Assembly: GCA_002348365.1 (NCBI GenBank)
Contig: DEBC01000137.1
Location: forward strand, 21,800-85,799
Direction: 5' to 3'
Length of the DNA stretch: 64,000 nt
Source of the DNA: Alphaproteobacteria bacterium UBA2966
Lineage (GTDB): Bacteria; Pseudomonadota; Alphaproteobacteria; UBA2966
The position numbers and the translations under genes are program-made. A model generated the notes under the pieces. The model searched no databases. It was not told where the DNA came from and saw nothing but the letters and a program-made list of their open reading frames with translations. Shown one piece after another: positions 1-8,590 of the stretch (position 1 is the stretch's first letter; every line of letters starts with the position of its first letter).

Positions 1-110
1 AAGAGGCCGCCGGGTCGGCGACACCGACCGAGCCTCCCGCCCGGAGAATCGAACCCAGGGAAGATCCTGAATAATCTGGTCGCGCACGATGTCGGGGGTC
101 GCACGGAAGC

Positions 111-704
111 GTGAACAAAACCGCAGAAAACACGCCTGTACCCGGTCCTGCCGCGGCATTGCTCATCGTCGATGTGCAGCGGGCGATTGACAATCCCAGC
201 TGGGGCCCGCGCAACAACCCTCAGGCCGAATCCAACATGTCCCGCTTACTGGCGGCGTGGCGGGCGCATGAAATGGCGGTGATTCATATCCGTCATGACT
301 CGTTGGACCCACATTCAACTTAACGGCCCGGGCAACCGGGCAATGCCTTCAAATCCGAGGTCCTGCCGATTGCGGGCGAAACCATAATCGCCAAGCGGAC
401 CAATTCCGCCTTTATCGGAACACATCTCGAAGCTCACCTGAAGGAACACGGCCTAGGCCAGTTGGTGACAATAGGTGTAATTACAAATAACTCGGTGGAG
501 GCGACTGTGCGAATGGCCGGAAACCTCGGGTTTGAGACGTTCGTCGTCGCCGATGCGACCGCCACGGTCGACAAATCAGACCTGAGTGGGCACCTCTGGA
601 CAGCAGAAGAGGTTCATGCGCTGTCGCTGGCCAACATGGCAGGCGAATATGCGACCGTGCTATCCACAGACGAGGCTCTGACAGCTGTATCCGCGACTGC
701 ATGA
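111..704 (+). pseudogene. Isochorismatase-family hydrolase, interrupted by an in-frame stop
   Basis: The reading frame opens at a GTG and encodes the start of an isochorismatase/cysteine-hydrolase fold; LLIVDVQ carries the usual catalytic Asp at residue 21. A TAA at 321-323 interrupts it, and the same frame then resumes with RPGQPGN, KRTNSAF and GVITNNSVEATVR, all family landmarks. A single base change (for example TTA or TAC to TAA) explains the stop. The position that is Cys in amidase-type members is Ser here, as in isochorismatase-type relatives. It converges on the E1 beta remnant. With its neighbours also broken I read it as a nonsense pseudogene; a sequencing error or readthrough is the alternative. 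Confidence 0.8.
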
Positions 705-824
705 GCCTCACACCACGAATCGAGTGAGAGCCTGCCATTCCGATTGCCTGTTTCAGACAGGACGCGATTCGCACATTTCGCAGCCTTTCAGCAGTTCGAC
801 GCCATCGAGTGACACATCGCTTCG

Positions 825-1801
825 TCAGGAGTCGCCCATTACCTCTTTTACGGTCACAACCAGCTGATCGACGCTGGGGACTATCTTGTCCGCCAAGGGG
901 GGCTGAAGGGCATGGGCACATCGAGAGCGGCCAACCGCCGGACCGGTGCAGACAGGTTCGAAAAGCAACGTTCCATCATCGCGCAAGCGATTTCCGCCGT
1001 GCACCCCGCCATCAAGGCATCCTCGGCGCATACCACCGCGCGCCCAGTCTTACGTGCTGATTCAGCTAAAATATCGACGTCGAGTGGCGAAAGGCTGCGT
1101 GGATCGACAACCTCGATATCGATTCCCTCGTCCTCGAGCAAAATGCCCGCCTCTAAAGCCTTGTTGACCATCGGTCCGACGGCGACAACGATGACGTCCT
1201 CGCCCTCACGCTTGACTTCACCCACACCGAGTGGGATGGGCTCGACGTCTTCAGGCACCGCGCCCTCCATACTGTACAGCCGCTTGTATTCCAGGAAGAG
1301 CACGGGGTCCGGTTCGCGGACGGCCGTGCGGAACAACCCTTTCGCGTCGCGTGGCGTCGACGGCACGACAACATGCAAGCCCGGAACATGCATGAACCAC
1401 GATTCGAGCGCCTAGCTGTGCTGCGCCGCCGTATACTGTGATAGACCGCAGGGAAGCCTGAGCACCATGGGAACGCTCGCCTGACCACCCGTCATGTAAC
1501 GCATCTTCGCTGCCTGATTGACCACCTCATCCATGGCACAGGTCACGAAATCGACGTACATGATCTCGGCAACCGGGCGCATGCCTGCCAGTGCAGCACC
1601 GACGGCAACACCCACAATGGCCGCTTCCGAATTGGGCGTCTCACGAATTCGATCAGGGAAGGCTTCGGCCATTCCTTTGGTCACCGCCAGGTTTCCGCCG
1701 TGGGTCGCGACGTCCTCGCCAATTACAAATATGCTGCTATCGCGAGCCATCTCTTCGTGGAGTGCCTCGTTGAGTGCATCCCGGAAGGTCACGCTTCTCA
1801 T
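825..1801 (-). pseudogene. Pyruvate/acetoin-type dehydrogenase E1 beta subunit, nonsense plus frameshift
   Basis: This is the transketolase-like beta subunit of a TPP-dependent 2-oxo acid dehydrogenase E1. The N-terminal 129 residues read normally (FRDALNEAL, IGEDVA, NSEAAIVGVAVGAAL, EIMYVDF). A TAG at 1412-1414 then replaces the Gln codon of the QHSQALESW motif. The frame continues through MHVPGL, VVPSTP and VVDPRSLSPLD. Near 897-902 a run of six C residues (coding strand) needs one more base to reach the usual C-terminal end VPSVDQLVVTVKEVM. Two independent lesions in one gene argue for real decay. It overlaps the upstream E1 alpha by 4 bases, the normal operon arrangement. Confidence 0.85.
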
Positions 1802-2629
1802 CGCGCCGCTCCGTCGGGTGCCGTGAACACGTCGGTCACGATCTCTGCGTCAGCCGGAAACGGGCTTGCCTCGGCGAACGCCACGGCAGCTCGAATCTCG
1901 GCCACGGCTGCGGACTGAATGGCCGCATCCTCATCCTCGCTGAGTTGCTTACGCTCCATAAGATAGGTCCCCAGAAGCTGGATCGGATCGAGTTCGTTGA
2001 CCCAGTACGCCACCTCCTCTTTGTCGCGATACTCATGCAGATCGCCAAGGTTGTGACCATGGAAGCGGTATGTGACACATTCAATGAGCGTCGGCCCCTG
2101 GCCCGTGTGGGCGCGCTCGATCGCGTCGCGGGCAACCTGGCTGACCGCCACTACATCCTGCCCATCAACCGACTCACCAGGAATGCCATAGGACGGGGCC
2201 ATGTCCCTCACCGACGTAACCTTCGTCATGCGGGACTGGGGGATCCATTGCTGATACTGGTTGTTTTCACACACGTAAATGACCGGCAGCTTCCAGATGG
2301 CGCCCATGTTGATGGCTTCGTGGAACGTGCCGCGCTGCATGGCGCCGTCACCGAAAAAGCAGACGGTGACCCGATCCTCGCCCCTGAGCTGACTCGCTAG
2401 GGCCGCCCTTGGCAATGTAGTGACCGTGGCTGCGGTGGGTGCCCACCACATAGTCATCGGGCCGGAGGTGTGCACAGAAACCCACGGCCACCGCCTCTTC
2501 TCCGCAGTACATGTGGAATGCGCCCTGAACGTTGCCGAATGTGGCCTGCCGGTTCGCCTCTTCCTCGAACAGGCGGATACGCCACACCGTGCCGTACATC
2601 GCTTTGAGAGATTCCGGGCTCGGTTCCAA
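1798..2629 (-). pseudogene. Pyruvate/acetoin-type dehydrogenase E1 alpha subunit with internal deletion
   Basis: The alpha subunit starts at a TTG at 2629, with AGAGG about six bases before it. It reads RIRLFEEEA, GEEAVAVG and HRSHGHYIAKGG, then loses frame near 2397-2405. The sequence resumes in another frame at AALASQLRGEDRV and keeps the TPP/Mg motif (FFGDGAMQRG to ENNQY) and the rest of the C-terminus. Compared with family members, roughly 50 residues between KGG and the LRGED segment are missing, and the loss is not a multiple of three. The GGCGGC at the join suggests a deletion between short repeats. The product cannot be a functional E1 alpha. No E2 or E3 gene lies nearby. Confidence 0.85.
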
Positions 2630-2725
2630 GGCTTGCCTCTGAGATTTTCGACCCCGCGCCAGGAGAACGTAAGGCGCGTGAGGTCGGTCCGTCCAGACCG
2701 GGCGCAGGCGTGGACGGGCGAGCCT

Positions 2726-3355
2726 CTACGCCTGGGCGCTGGGTCGGGCGCTGACGGACTCGTGCCAGCGCTGGACGTTGGGATGGCTGTCGAGGAGTCC
2801 CTCCACGACACGGGCGGCAAAGTCTACGGCTACCAATGCCGTGATATCGGCAACACTGAAATCCGCGCCCCCGACGTGCTCGCTTTCACCGAGACGCTCT
2901 TCGAGTAACTCCATGAAATAGGCGATACGTTTGCGTCCCCTTTCGGCCAAAGCGGGGATCTGCTCGTGGTCGACGGGTCCCGGCAAGGCACGCCCGGCAA
3001 AACGATGAATTGAGTTTCGAAGCACCTCGCCGACGGCGAGCATGGCGTCGACCTCAAGCTTGTGTTCCCACATCGAAATGGTTGCCTGTTCCACGGGTGT
3101 CGTTCCCAGGAGCGGCGGCTCCGGCTGAATGGCCTCGAGATACCGGATGATTGTCATGGCTTCACAGATGTGGGTCCCATCGTCGAGCTCGAGAACCGGC
3201 ACCGTGCACCAGGGATTCACGGCACGGAACGCATCCTCGTGCTGCTCGCGCGCCATCAAATCGATCTCCTGTGTCGGCATGGAGATGCCCTTCTCCGCCA
3301 TGTACATGCGCACACGCCGGGGATTGGGCGCGCCCTTGAAGTCATAGAGTTTCAT
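2726..3355 (-). CDS. Glutathione S-transferase family protein
   Basis: A complete 209-residue GST with a thioredoxin-like N-terminal domain (residues 1-80) and an all-alpha C-terminal domain. Visible landmarks are MKLYDFKGAPNPRRVRMY at the start, the cis-Pro region PWCTVPVLEL and the glutathione gamma-glutamyl-contact segment EAMTIIRYLE. The C-terminal N-capping motif is SVADITALVAVDFA. The start is set by ATG at 3355 with GGAAGGA ahead of it; a longer in-frame extension to 3466 has no such signal. It is intact although genes on both sides are broken. The substrate cannot be told from sequence. Confidence 0.88.
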   Translation of the reverse strand: MKLYDFKGAPNPRRVRMYMAEKGISMPTQEIDLMAREQHEDAFRAVNPWCTVPVLELDDGTHICEAMTIIRYLEAIQPEPPLLGTTPVEQATISMWEHKLEVDAMLAVGEVLRNSIHRFAGRALPGPVDHEQIPALAERGRKRIAYFMELLEERLGESEHVGGADFSVADITALVAVDFAARVVEGLLDSHPNVQRWHESVSARPSAQA

Positions 3356-3386
3356 CTGGTTTTCCTTCCCTGTGTCACCGGCAATT

Positions 3387-3830
3387 TCAGGCGGCATTCT
3401 GCCGGGCGCGTATCCAGTCGGCAAATGCGGACAGATGGGTCCCGATACGCTCCCGGGTAGGCTCATCCGTCAAATTGGTGTCGTCATCGAACAACCCCCC
3501 GGCACCTGAGATCATTACCTCCGGACGATTCATGATGAGGCCGTTGAGAAAAATGAACGGCTGCCGCAGCTGCTACTGACATCGCATTGTGCCGCTGCCG
3601 CCGGGACTGGCGCCCATGATGGCCATCGGTTTGGCATCGAACGGCTGATCCGGAGGGCGCGACGCCCAATCGATTGCGTTCTTGAGCACGCCGGGGATCG
3701 AGTAATTGTATTCCGGCGTCACGATGAGCAGGCCGTCCGCCTCTCTGATTTGATCGCGGAGCCGGACCACCGCTTCGGGCATGCCATACTCAAGCCATTC
3801 GATGGCAGCGGTTTTACGCCGCAACTTCAA
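3387..3830 (-). pseudogene. NADPH-dependent FMN reductase remnant
   Basis: The frame carries the flavodoxin-like core of the chromate/azo-reductase family: ADGLLIVTPEYNYSIPG, LKNAIDWASR and the glycine-rich GASPGGSGT. A TAG at 3573-3575 stands where the family has an aromatic residue (RCQ-stop-QLRQPF). The same frame then continues through NRPEVMI and LTDEPTRE to a TGA at 3387-3389. The first 60 or so residues, including the flavin phosphate loop (GSLR-type), are absent: the frame opens at a TTG just before the middle of the domain. It is therefore both truncated and interrupted. Confidence 0.8.
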
Positions 3831-3919
3831 GGAGTTATCCCGACTTCTGCAAAATGATCTTCAGAAAATTACGCCTACAAACGCGAGAAGGCAAACGGCG
3901 TGCTGTTACGTTTCGCCGC

Positions 3920-4639
3920 CTAGCGCTTCTTCGAACGCTTTTTCGACTTTTCTCGTTGCTCGCGTGCCAGCGTATTGGCCAAGGCAGCCAGATTGGGCAC
4001 GGTGTATGTCGGGGTGACACCAATGGGCAGCACCGGCTGGCGCGCACGATTTGTCCACGCCGTATCGAGGCCGGCGGTATCGGCACCAGTAATCTCCCAA
4101 AAATGCCCTGTCACCCAGAGGATCTCACTCTTCTTGCAGCCTGCCTTCCGCGCCCCGAGGTTGAATACCTTTGGCGACGGCTTGAAGGCCTTGGCTTCCT
4201 CACCGCTTGAGATGATGTCATCGAAATACTGCTGGATACCCGCATATTCCGTGTGATCCAGCAACATCTGCTTCGTCGGGTTTGCGACGATCTTGAGCTT
4301 AAGCCCGAGGCTCTTGAGTTTGCGCAGGGCACGCGGCACGTCCGGATAGGCGTGAAGCTTATGGTACTGGGACATCACGTCCTTGATGGCCTTCTCGGAC
4401 AGCTTCACGTGATGGAGATCCAGGGCCCAGCGGAGCGCGGCTTCCGTCAATCCCGGATGCGGCACGAATCTGTCGCAAAGGGTCACGTAGAACATCGCCC
4501 ACTTCTGCTGGAACCGCCAATCGCGGGAGATCGCGTTCGACAGATTGCTTTCCCCGATGTAGGGCTCGAGCACTTCCGCGATGGAATAGTTGTCGACAAG
4601 CGTTCCCCAGCTGTCGAATAGCAGAACCTTATATTTCAT
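3920..4639 (-). CDS. HAD-superfamily hydrolase, haloacid dehalogenase type II-like
   Basis: A 239-residue member of the HAD superfamily. The nucleophile motif is LFDSWGTLVD (Asp near residue 9), followed by a helical cap. Motif II is represented by IVANPTKQ, the conserved Lys by AFKPSPKVF, and the acidic motif by ITGADTAGLDTAW. Type II 2-haloacid dehalogenases usually have DAYGTL and LSNGS at these places, so the substrate is uncertain. The C-terminus is a Lys/Arg-rich tail. It is uninterrupted, unlike several neighbours, and may be an independent transcription unit. Confidence 0.75.
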   Translation of the reverse strand: MKYKVLLFDSWGTLVDNYSIAEVLEPYIGESNLSNAISRDWRFQQKWAMFYVTLCDRFVPHPGLTEAALRWALDLHHVKLSEKAIKDVMSQYHKLHAYPDVPRALRKLKSLGLKLKIVANPTKQMLLDHTEYAGIQQYFDDIISSGEEAKAFKPSPKVFNLGARKAGCKKSEILWVTGHFWEITGADTAGLDTAWTNRARQPVLPIGVTPTYTVPNLAALANTLAREQREKSKKRSKKR

Positions 4640-4651
4640 GCGGATCCTCCC

Positions 4652-4890
4652 TTAAGCCGCGATCCTGTCTCTGTGATTTGACCTGTTGCGCAAGGCCGGC
4701 TCCACCCGCGCGTGAATTCCCCGATGGCGGAGTCTGTACATTGGCAGGTCGCCTGTCTTCTCCGTTGCCTCGTGGCCGGGCTCAAAATCTTAGACCACGC
4801 CCAGTTAATCGAGGGACAGCGGCGCACAGACAGTTTGATTGCGCACGCCGCACTGCGCGCACATGTCGCCGAGTCCCACTTTGATTGATG
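4652..4890 (-). pseudogene. Remnant of an Fnr/Crp-family regulator N-terminus
   Basis: No intact gene fills the 366 bases between the HAD gene and 5006. On the minus strand one frame reads SIKVGLGDMCAQCGVRN, then QTVCAPLSLD. This is the C-x2-C-x7-C box found at the N-terminus of FixK/FnrL-type regulators of alphaproteobacteria. TAA stops at 4805-4807 and 4790-4792 follow. The same frame goes on with DFEPGHEATEKTGDLPMYRL, which resembles the start of a cNMP-binding beta barrel. The DNA-binding part is absent. I infer a decayed regulator fragment; the similarity is short. Confidence 0.4.
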
Positions 4891-5005
4891 GCTGTCCGGC
4901 CACAACCCACTCCCGTCGATTTTTCTGAACCTAACCTACGTTAAGGCTCACCGGCGAACAATCACCCAGATTTCCAGGCCAGGTAAAGCTTTCTACCAAT
5001 CGAAA

Positions 5006-5386
5006 GTGATTGATGTGAGCCGTACAGCCCTCACCGTTCACGGATTTAGCCCAGACTCGCCGTTGTCGCCTTTCTTCGGGAAGGCACGTTATGTCCTGGT
5101 GGTCGATTCCGACGACAATCCGCTGTCCTTCACGCGAAACCGCACCTGGACCAGCAATTGGGTATGCAGCGCGATCGCGGAAGCTGATGTCGAGCGTTTG
5201 ATCTGTGGCTTTATCGATGACGAGTCACTGCATCAACTTCAGGAATCCAGTAACGATGTTCGCGTGGGACCCTGCTCGCGCCCTGCTATCAACCTGATCT
5301 GGGATTTTGTCGAGCTTCCACGCGCATGCGGAACAAGATCTTCCGAAGTGCACCTCTATGTCGCGCAAGACAATACGGCCGAGTGA
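5006..5386 (+). CDS. NifX/NafY-like (dinitrogenase cofactor-binding fold) small protein
   Basis: A 126-residue protein from a GTG start. The order of elements resembles the RNase-H-like NifX/NafY fold: VSRTALTVHGFSPDS, FFGKARYVLVVDSDDN, a basic strand, IAEADVERLICGFIDDESL and a Val-rich strand (DVRVG). The C-terminal 25 residues do not match that fold. No other nitrogenase or iron-molybdenum-cofactor gene is in the window. If the assignment holds it is one of the stand-alone members of unknown role. It stands alone on the plus strand and converges on the DUF5335 gene. Confidence 0.4.
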   Translation: MIDVSRTALTVHGFSPDSPLSPFFGKARYVLVVDSDDNPLSFTRNRTWTSNWVCSAIAEADVERLICGFIDDESLHQLQESSNDVRVGPCSRPAINLIWDFVELPRACGTRSSEVHLYVAQDNTAE

Positions 5387-5471
5387 CCCCCACAAGAATC
5401 TGATCGCTGAACCCGAAAGCATCGGGGCGCAACGCGAGTCTCCCACTGCAACAGCGGTCGTTCGACCTGGA

Positions 5472-5792
5472 TTAATGTCGCCAGGTCCAAGAACGTATCT
5501 TCTTGGTGCCATCGCCATCTATCGCTTCGACGGCGAGAAGCGCTCCCATATCTTCTGAAACATAGATCTCCTTCGGGTGGCAAATGTTGTGCTCGTAGGA
5601 CTCTGTGATCACTGCCAGCACATCATCCTGCGGGTCATAAGTCAGTCCGTTCAAGGGAATCCATTCAGCGGACACCTGTTGACCCAGATCGAGCGAACCA
5701 ACTTCGATCTCAACTTCACGGGCTCCTAAACCCTTTGAAATGCTGTCGAAGTACCGTTGCCAGCTGCCCCGCTCAAGCTCTCTTGTCGACAT
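5472..5792 (-). CDS. DUF5335 family protein
   Basis: A 106-residue soluble protein. Features of the DUF5335 family are RYFDSISKGLGAREVEIEV, SAEWIPLNGLTYDP and HPKEIYV. The start is the ATG at 5792, supported by GAGGAG eight bases upstream; the much longer open frame upstream to 6308 is antisense to the permease and has no such signal. The C-terminus ends IRSWTWRH, unlike the basic/Leu-Pro ends I recall for the family. Function is unknown. About 208 bases separate it from the divergent permease gene; I saw no clear promoter there. Confidence 0.7.
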   Translation of the reverse strand: MSTRELERGSWQRYFDSISKGLGAREVEIEVGSLDLGQQVSAEWIPLNGLTYDPQDDVLAVITESYEHNICHPKEIYVSEDMGALLAVEAIDGDGTKKIRSWTWRH

Positions 5793-6000
5793 GAGATAAC
5801 TCCTCAGAAAAATATATCTCTCTCGCCCGTCGTCCATGAGCGAGACTTTTAATTCCCTGCAAATTTCGACGACTCGTCGCCGGATTGCATTAATTGAGAT
5901 TAGAGTCCGCCGGCTCTGGTTGAGGTGCAGCAAAGGACGCCACCATCCATTGACTTGACCTGGTAGAACGACGTCCTTAACGCTACCGGAACCATCAATC

Positions 6001-6759
6001 ATGCCAGATTCTCTCGCTCTTGTGATCATTGACGACCTACTGAATCTACGGCTTGTGACCGCTGCCATCATTGTCGCCGTGTCCGGAATCATGCGCGGGT
6101 TCACGGGCACTGGTTCCGCGCTGATCACGGCTCCACTCTTAACTCTGCTCTTCGGACCCCAGGCGGCCATCGGCACGGTTGCCCTCCTGGAGATCGGGAT
6201 CGCCATCCAGCTCATGCCGGCTGCCGTCCGGCTGACACCGTGGCGGGTCGTCGCGCCGATGACGATTGCCGGCACGCTGCTCGTCCCTATCGGTGCTTGG
6301 GCACTCATCGTGGCCGACGCGGATGTGATGAAGCGAACAATCGCGCTGGTCGTCCTTGCGTCTTCCCTGGTCCTGCTGTCCGGCTGGCGCTATCCCGGAC
6401 ACCCGGCAGCAAAAGGTTCTGTGTCCATCGGCGCCCTCAGCGGTGTGCTGAACGGAGCAACGGCGATGGGGGGCCCACCGGTGACGCTTTATATCCTGGC
6501 CGCACCCTGGGCGATGGAAGTGGCACGCGCCGCACTGATCAGTCACGCCTGCCTGATCATGGTCCCCACCTTTGCGTCGCTGGCGATTGGAGGCGTTGTG
6601 ACCTGGACGATCGTTGGACGGGCGCTTCTGCTGCTTCCCGTGTATGTCATCACGACCTGGATCGGCAGTCGGGCTTTTCGCAATGCCAATGAGGCCACAT
6701 TTCGCCGAGCCGCCCTGTGGTTGCTGGTCGTGGTCGCAGTCGCTACGTTGGTGGCCTAA
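6001..6759 (+). CDS. TauE/SafE-family anion permease (first copy)
   Basis: A 252-residue membrane protein with about eight hydrophobic segments and the repeated TauE/SafE signature: RGFTGTGSALITAPLL near the N-terminus and its counterpart NGATAMGGPPVTLYIL near residue 155. The family exports sulfite, sulfoacetate and other organic anions, or imports some of them. It is the first gene of a five-gene run that ends with a second TauE/SafE paralogue (9635-10381). The aldolase, dehydrogenase and reductase between them suggest the anion is an intermediate or product of their pathway. Confidence 0.85.
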   Translation: MPDSLALVIIDDLLNLRLVTAAIIVAVSGIMRGFTGTGSALITAPLLTLLFGPQAAIGTVALLEIGIAIQLMPAAVRLTPWRVVAPMTIAGTLLVPIGAWALIVADADVMKRTIALVVLASSLVLLSGWRYPGHPAAKGSVSIGALSGVLNGATAMGGPPVTLYILAAPWAMEVARAALISHACLIMVPTFASLAIGGVVTWTIVGRALLLLPVYVITTWIGSRAFRNANEATFRRAALWLLVVVAVATLVA

Positions 6760-6785
6760 CAGGATCACGAAAGAGTGTGGGTCGC

Positions 6786-7592
6786 GTGAAGGAAAATCCG
6801 CTAAGAGCTCTGTGGCGTGAAGATCGGACTGCCGTCAACGCGTGGTTGACCATCCCCAGTGGCCATTCGGCCGAGGTTATGGCCAACCAGGGATGGGACT
6901 CGGTTACCGTCGACACCCAGCACGGGCTTATTCACTTCGATACTGCGCTCGAGTGCCTGCGGGCGATTTCAACCACAAATGCCGTCCCCATGGCGCGGGT
7001 ACCCTGGAATGAACCGGGCATCATCATGAAGCTGCTGGATTCCGGCGCCCTGGGGATCATCTGCCCCATGATCAACACCCCTGACGAGGCGGCCGAACTG
7101 GTTTCGTATTGCCGATTCGCGCACGATGGAGGGGCTCGCAGCTTCGGGCCAACACGCGCCCTGATGAGTGTCGGTCCGGACTACGTTAAGGACTCCAAGA
7201 ATCTGGTTCTCGTGATCGGGATGATCGAAACCCAGCAGGCCCTGGAAAATGTCGAGAGCATTGCGGCGACGCCTGGGCTCGACGGTCTCTATATCGGTCC
7301 TGGTGACCTCTCACTGTCTCTCGGCCTCACACCGCATCAGGATTCCCGGGAGCCGATCATGGTCGAGGCGCAGGAACGGATACTTGCGGCGGCGAAATCC
7401 AACGGTTTGATCGCCGGGATCCACAATGCCAGCGGACCATACGCACGTGAAATGGGCGAGAAGGGATTCGACCTTGTGACCGTCAGCAACGACACACGGC
7501 TGCTCGCTGCCGCCGCAAAAGCAGCAATTACGGCAGCACGCGGAGAAGATGGCTCCAACGCCGCCGATACCGGCTCCAGAGGTGGATACTGA
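6786..7592 (+). CDS. HpcH/HpaI-family (2-oxo-3-deoxy acid) aldolase
   Basis: A 268-residue TIM-barrel aldolase of the class II HpcH/HpaI type, which cleaves 2-oxo-4-hydroxy acids to pyruvate plus an aldehyde. Landmarks are VDTQHGLIHFDTALEC (base His), MARVPWNEPG, the metal-binding MIETQQALENVE and LYIGPGDLSLSLG. The GTG at 6786 is the best start: the barrel begins within ten residues of it, while the open frame upstream runs back into the permease gene. It lies 26 bases after that permease and 14 bases before the dehydrogenase. The substrate is unproven; a sugar-acid-derived 2-oxo-3-deoxy acid is the natural guess. Confidence 0.85.
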   Translation: MKENPLRALWREDRTAVNAWLTIPSGHSAEVMANQGWDSVTVDTQHGLIHFDTALECLRAISTTNAVPMARVPWNEPGIIMKLLDSGALGIICPMINTPDEAAELVSYCRFAHDGGARSFGPTRALMSVGPDYVKDSKNLVLVIGMIETQQALENVESIAATPGLDGLYIGPGDLSLSLGLTPHQDSREPIMVEAQERILAAAKSNGLIAGIHNASGPYAREMGEKGFDLVTVSNDTRLLAAAAKAAITAARGEDGSNAADTGSRGGY

Positions 7593-7606
7593 GGGAGATC
7601 ACGGCG

Positions 7607-8590
7607 ATGAGCGGAAAGAAGGTGCTCGTCTGTGCCATGCAACTCCACAAGCGGCGTGGTCCCTGGCTGCAGAAATTGGAAGAGGCCGGATTTGAGGTCG
7701 AGTTCAATACATTGGGCCGAAAACTCACGCATGATGAGTTAATTGAACAATTGCCGGGTGCCTATGCCGCGATCGCCGGCAGCGAACCCTACGACGAGAG
7801 CTCCCTCTCGGTGGCCCCCGAACTGCGAATTATCGCCCGCTGGGGCGTCGGCTATGATCAGGTCGACGTGGATGCGGCGACGCGTCACGGCGTCGCGGTT
7901 GCCATGGCGTTCGGCGCGAACCACGAAGCTGTCGCCGATGCCGCCTTCGCGCTGACGTCAGCCCTGGCGAACGACGTCCTGCAATATCACAACCTGGTCG
8001 CCGGGGGCGGTTGGGGTGGTCGATATCACGTTGGACTTCATCGCAAGACCATCGGGATCGTGGGCCTGGGACGCATCGGGCGGGCCTTTGCCCGACGCTG
8101 CCGGGGGTTCGAGACGCGGATCTTGGGCTACGACCCCCTCATTCCGCCTGACGCTGTGCAGGACCTCGGTGTCGAATTGGTAGCACTGGAAGAATTGCTC
8201 AAAGAATCCGACTTCATCTCCCTCCACGCGCCACGAGCACCGGAGACGGAAAATCTAATCAACCGGGAGACGCTCGCGCTGATGAAATCGAGCGCCTATC
8301 TCATCAATACATCCCGCGGCAACGTCATCGACGAGGGTGCATTGGTCGAAGCGTTGACCAGCGGCGGGATCGCCGGCGCTGGGCTCGATGTGTTTGCGGC
8401 CGAACCTCCCGGCGACTCACCACTGTTGAAGCTCGACAACGTTTTGTTGATGCCACACTCAGCCGGTGCGAGCGCCGATGCCGTAGAGGGCGTGTCGCAA
8501 CGATGCGTCGATTCGATCATCGCCATCGATCGTGGTGAGAATCCGGGTGACGGCCTGGTTCTGAACCCCGAAGCACTGGCTGGTAGCTGA
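7607..8590 (+). CDS. D-isomer-specific 2-hydroxyacid dehydrogenase
   Basis: A 327-residue NAD(P)-dependent dehydrogenase related to phosphoglycerate and glyoxylate/hydroxypyruvate reductases. The Rossmann motif is GIVGLGRIGRAF and the family Asp lies in ILGYDP. The catalytic Arg is in INTSRGNVIDE and the His in LLMPHSAGAS. It follows the aldolase by 14 bases with GGGAGAT ahead of the ATG, and ends directly against the GTG of the next gene. In this operon it could reduce the aldehyde-derived keto acid or oxidise a hydroxy acid precursor. Confidence 0.88.
   Translation: MSGKKVLVCAMQLHKRRGPWLQKLEEAGFEVEFNTLGRKLTHDELIEQLPGAYAAIAGSEPYDESSLSVAPELRIIARWGVGYDQVDVDAATRHGVAVAMAFGANHEAVADAAFALTSALANDVLQYHNLVAGGGWGGRYHVGLHRKTIGIVGLGRIGRAFARRCRGFETRILGYDPLIPPDAVQDLGVELVALEELLKESDFISLHAPRAPETENLINRETLALMKSSAYLINTSRGNVIDEGALVEALTSGGIAGAGLDVFAAEPPGDSPLLKLDNVLLMPHSAGASADAVEGVSQRCVDSIIAIDRGENPGDGLVLNPEALAGS

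Noticed and set aside
35..62. A GAATCGAACC segment near the left end resembling the T arm of a minus-strand tRNA.
   Set aside because: The T stem has a mismatch and no matching acceptor, D or anticodon arms can be drawn in the neighbouring bases.
720..780. CCTGT-TTCAG-ACAGG stem-loop between the isochorismatase and E1 beta pseudogenes as a terminator.
   Set aside because: Only five pairs and no T tract; not enough to call.
1774..2400. A 208-codon plus-strand open frame over the E1 alpha gene.
   Set aside because: It is the antisense shadow of E1 alpha; the protein has no recognisable motif whereas the minus strand encodes conserved E1 blocks.
5793..6308. Long minus-strand extension of the DUF5335 reading frame.
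   Set aside because: It is antisense to the TauE/SafE gene, low-complexity, and the DUF5335 start has its own ribosome-binding site at 5792.
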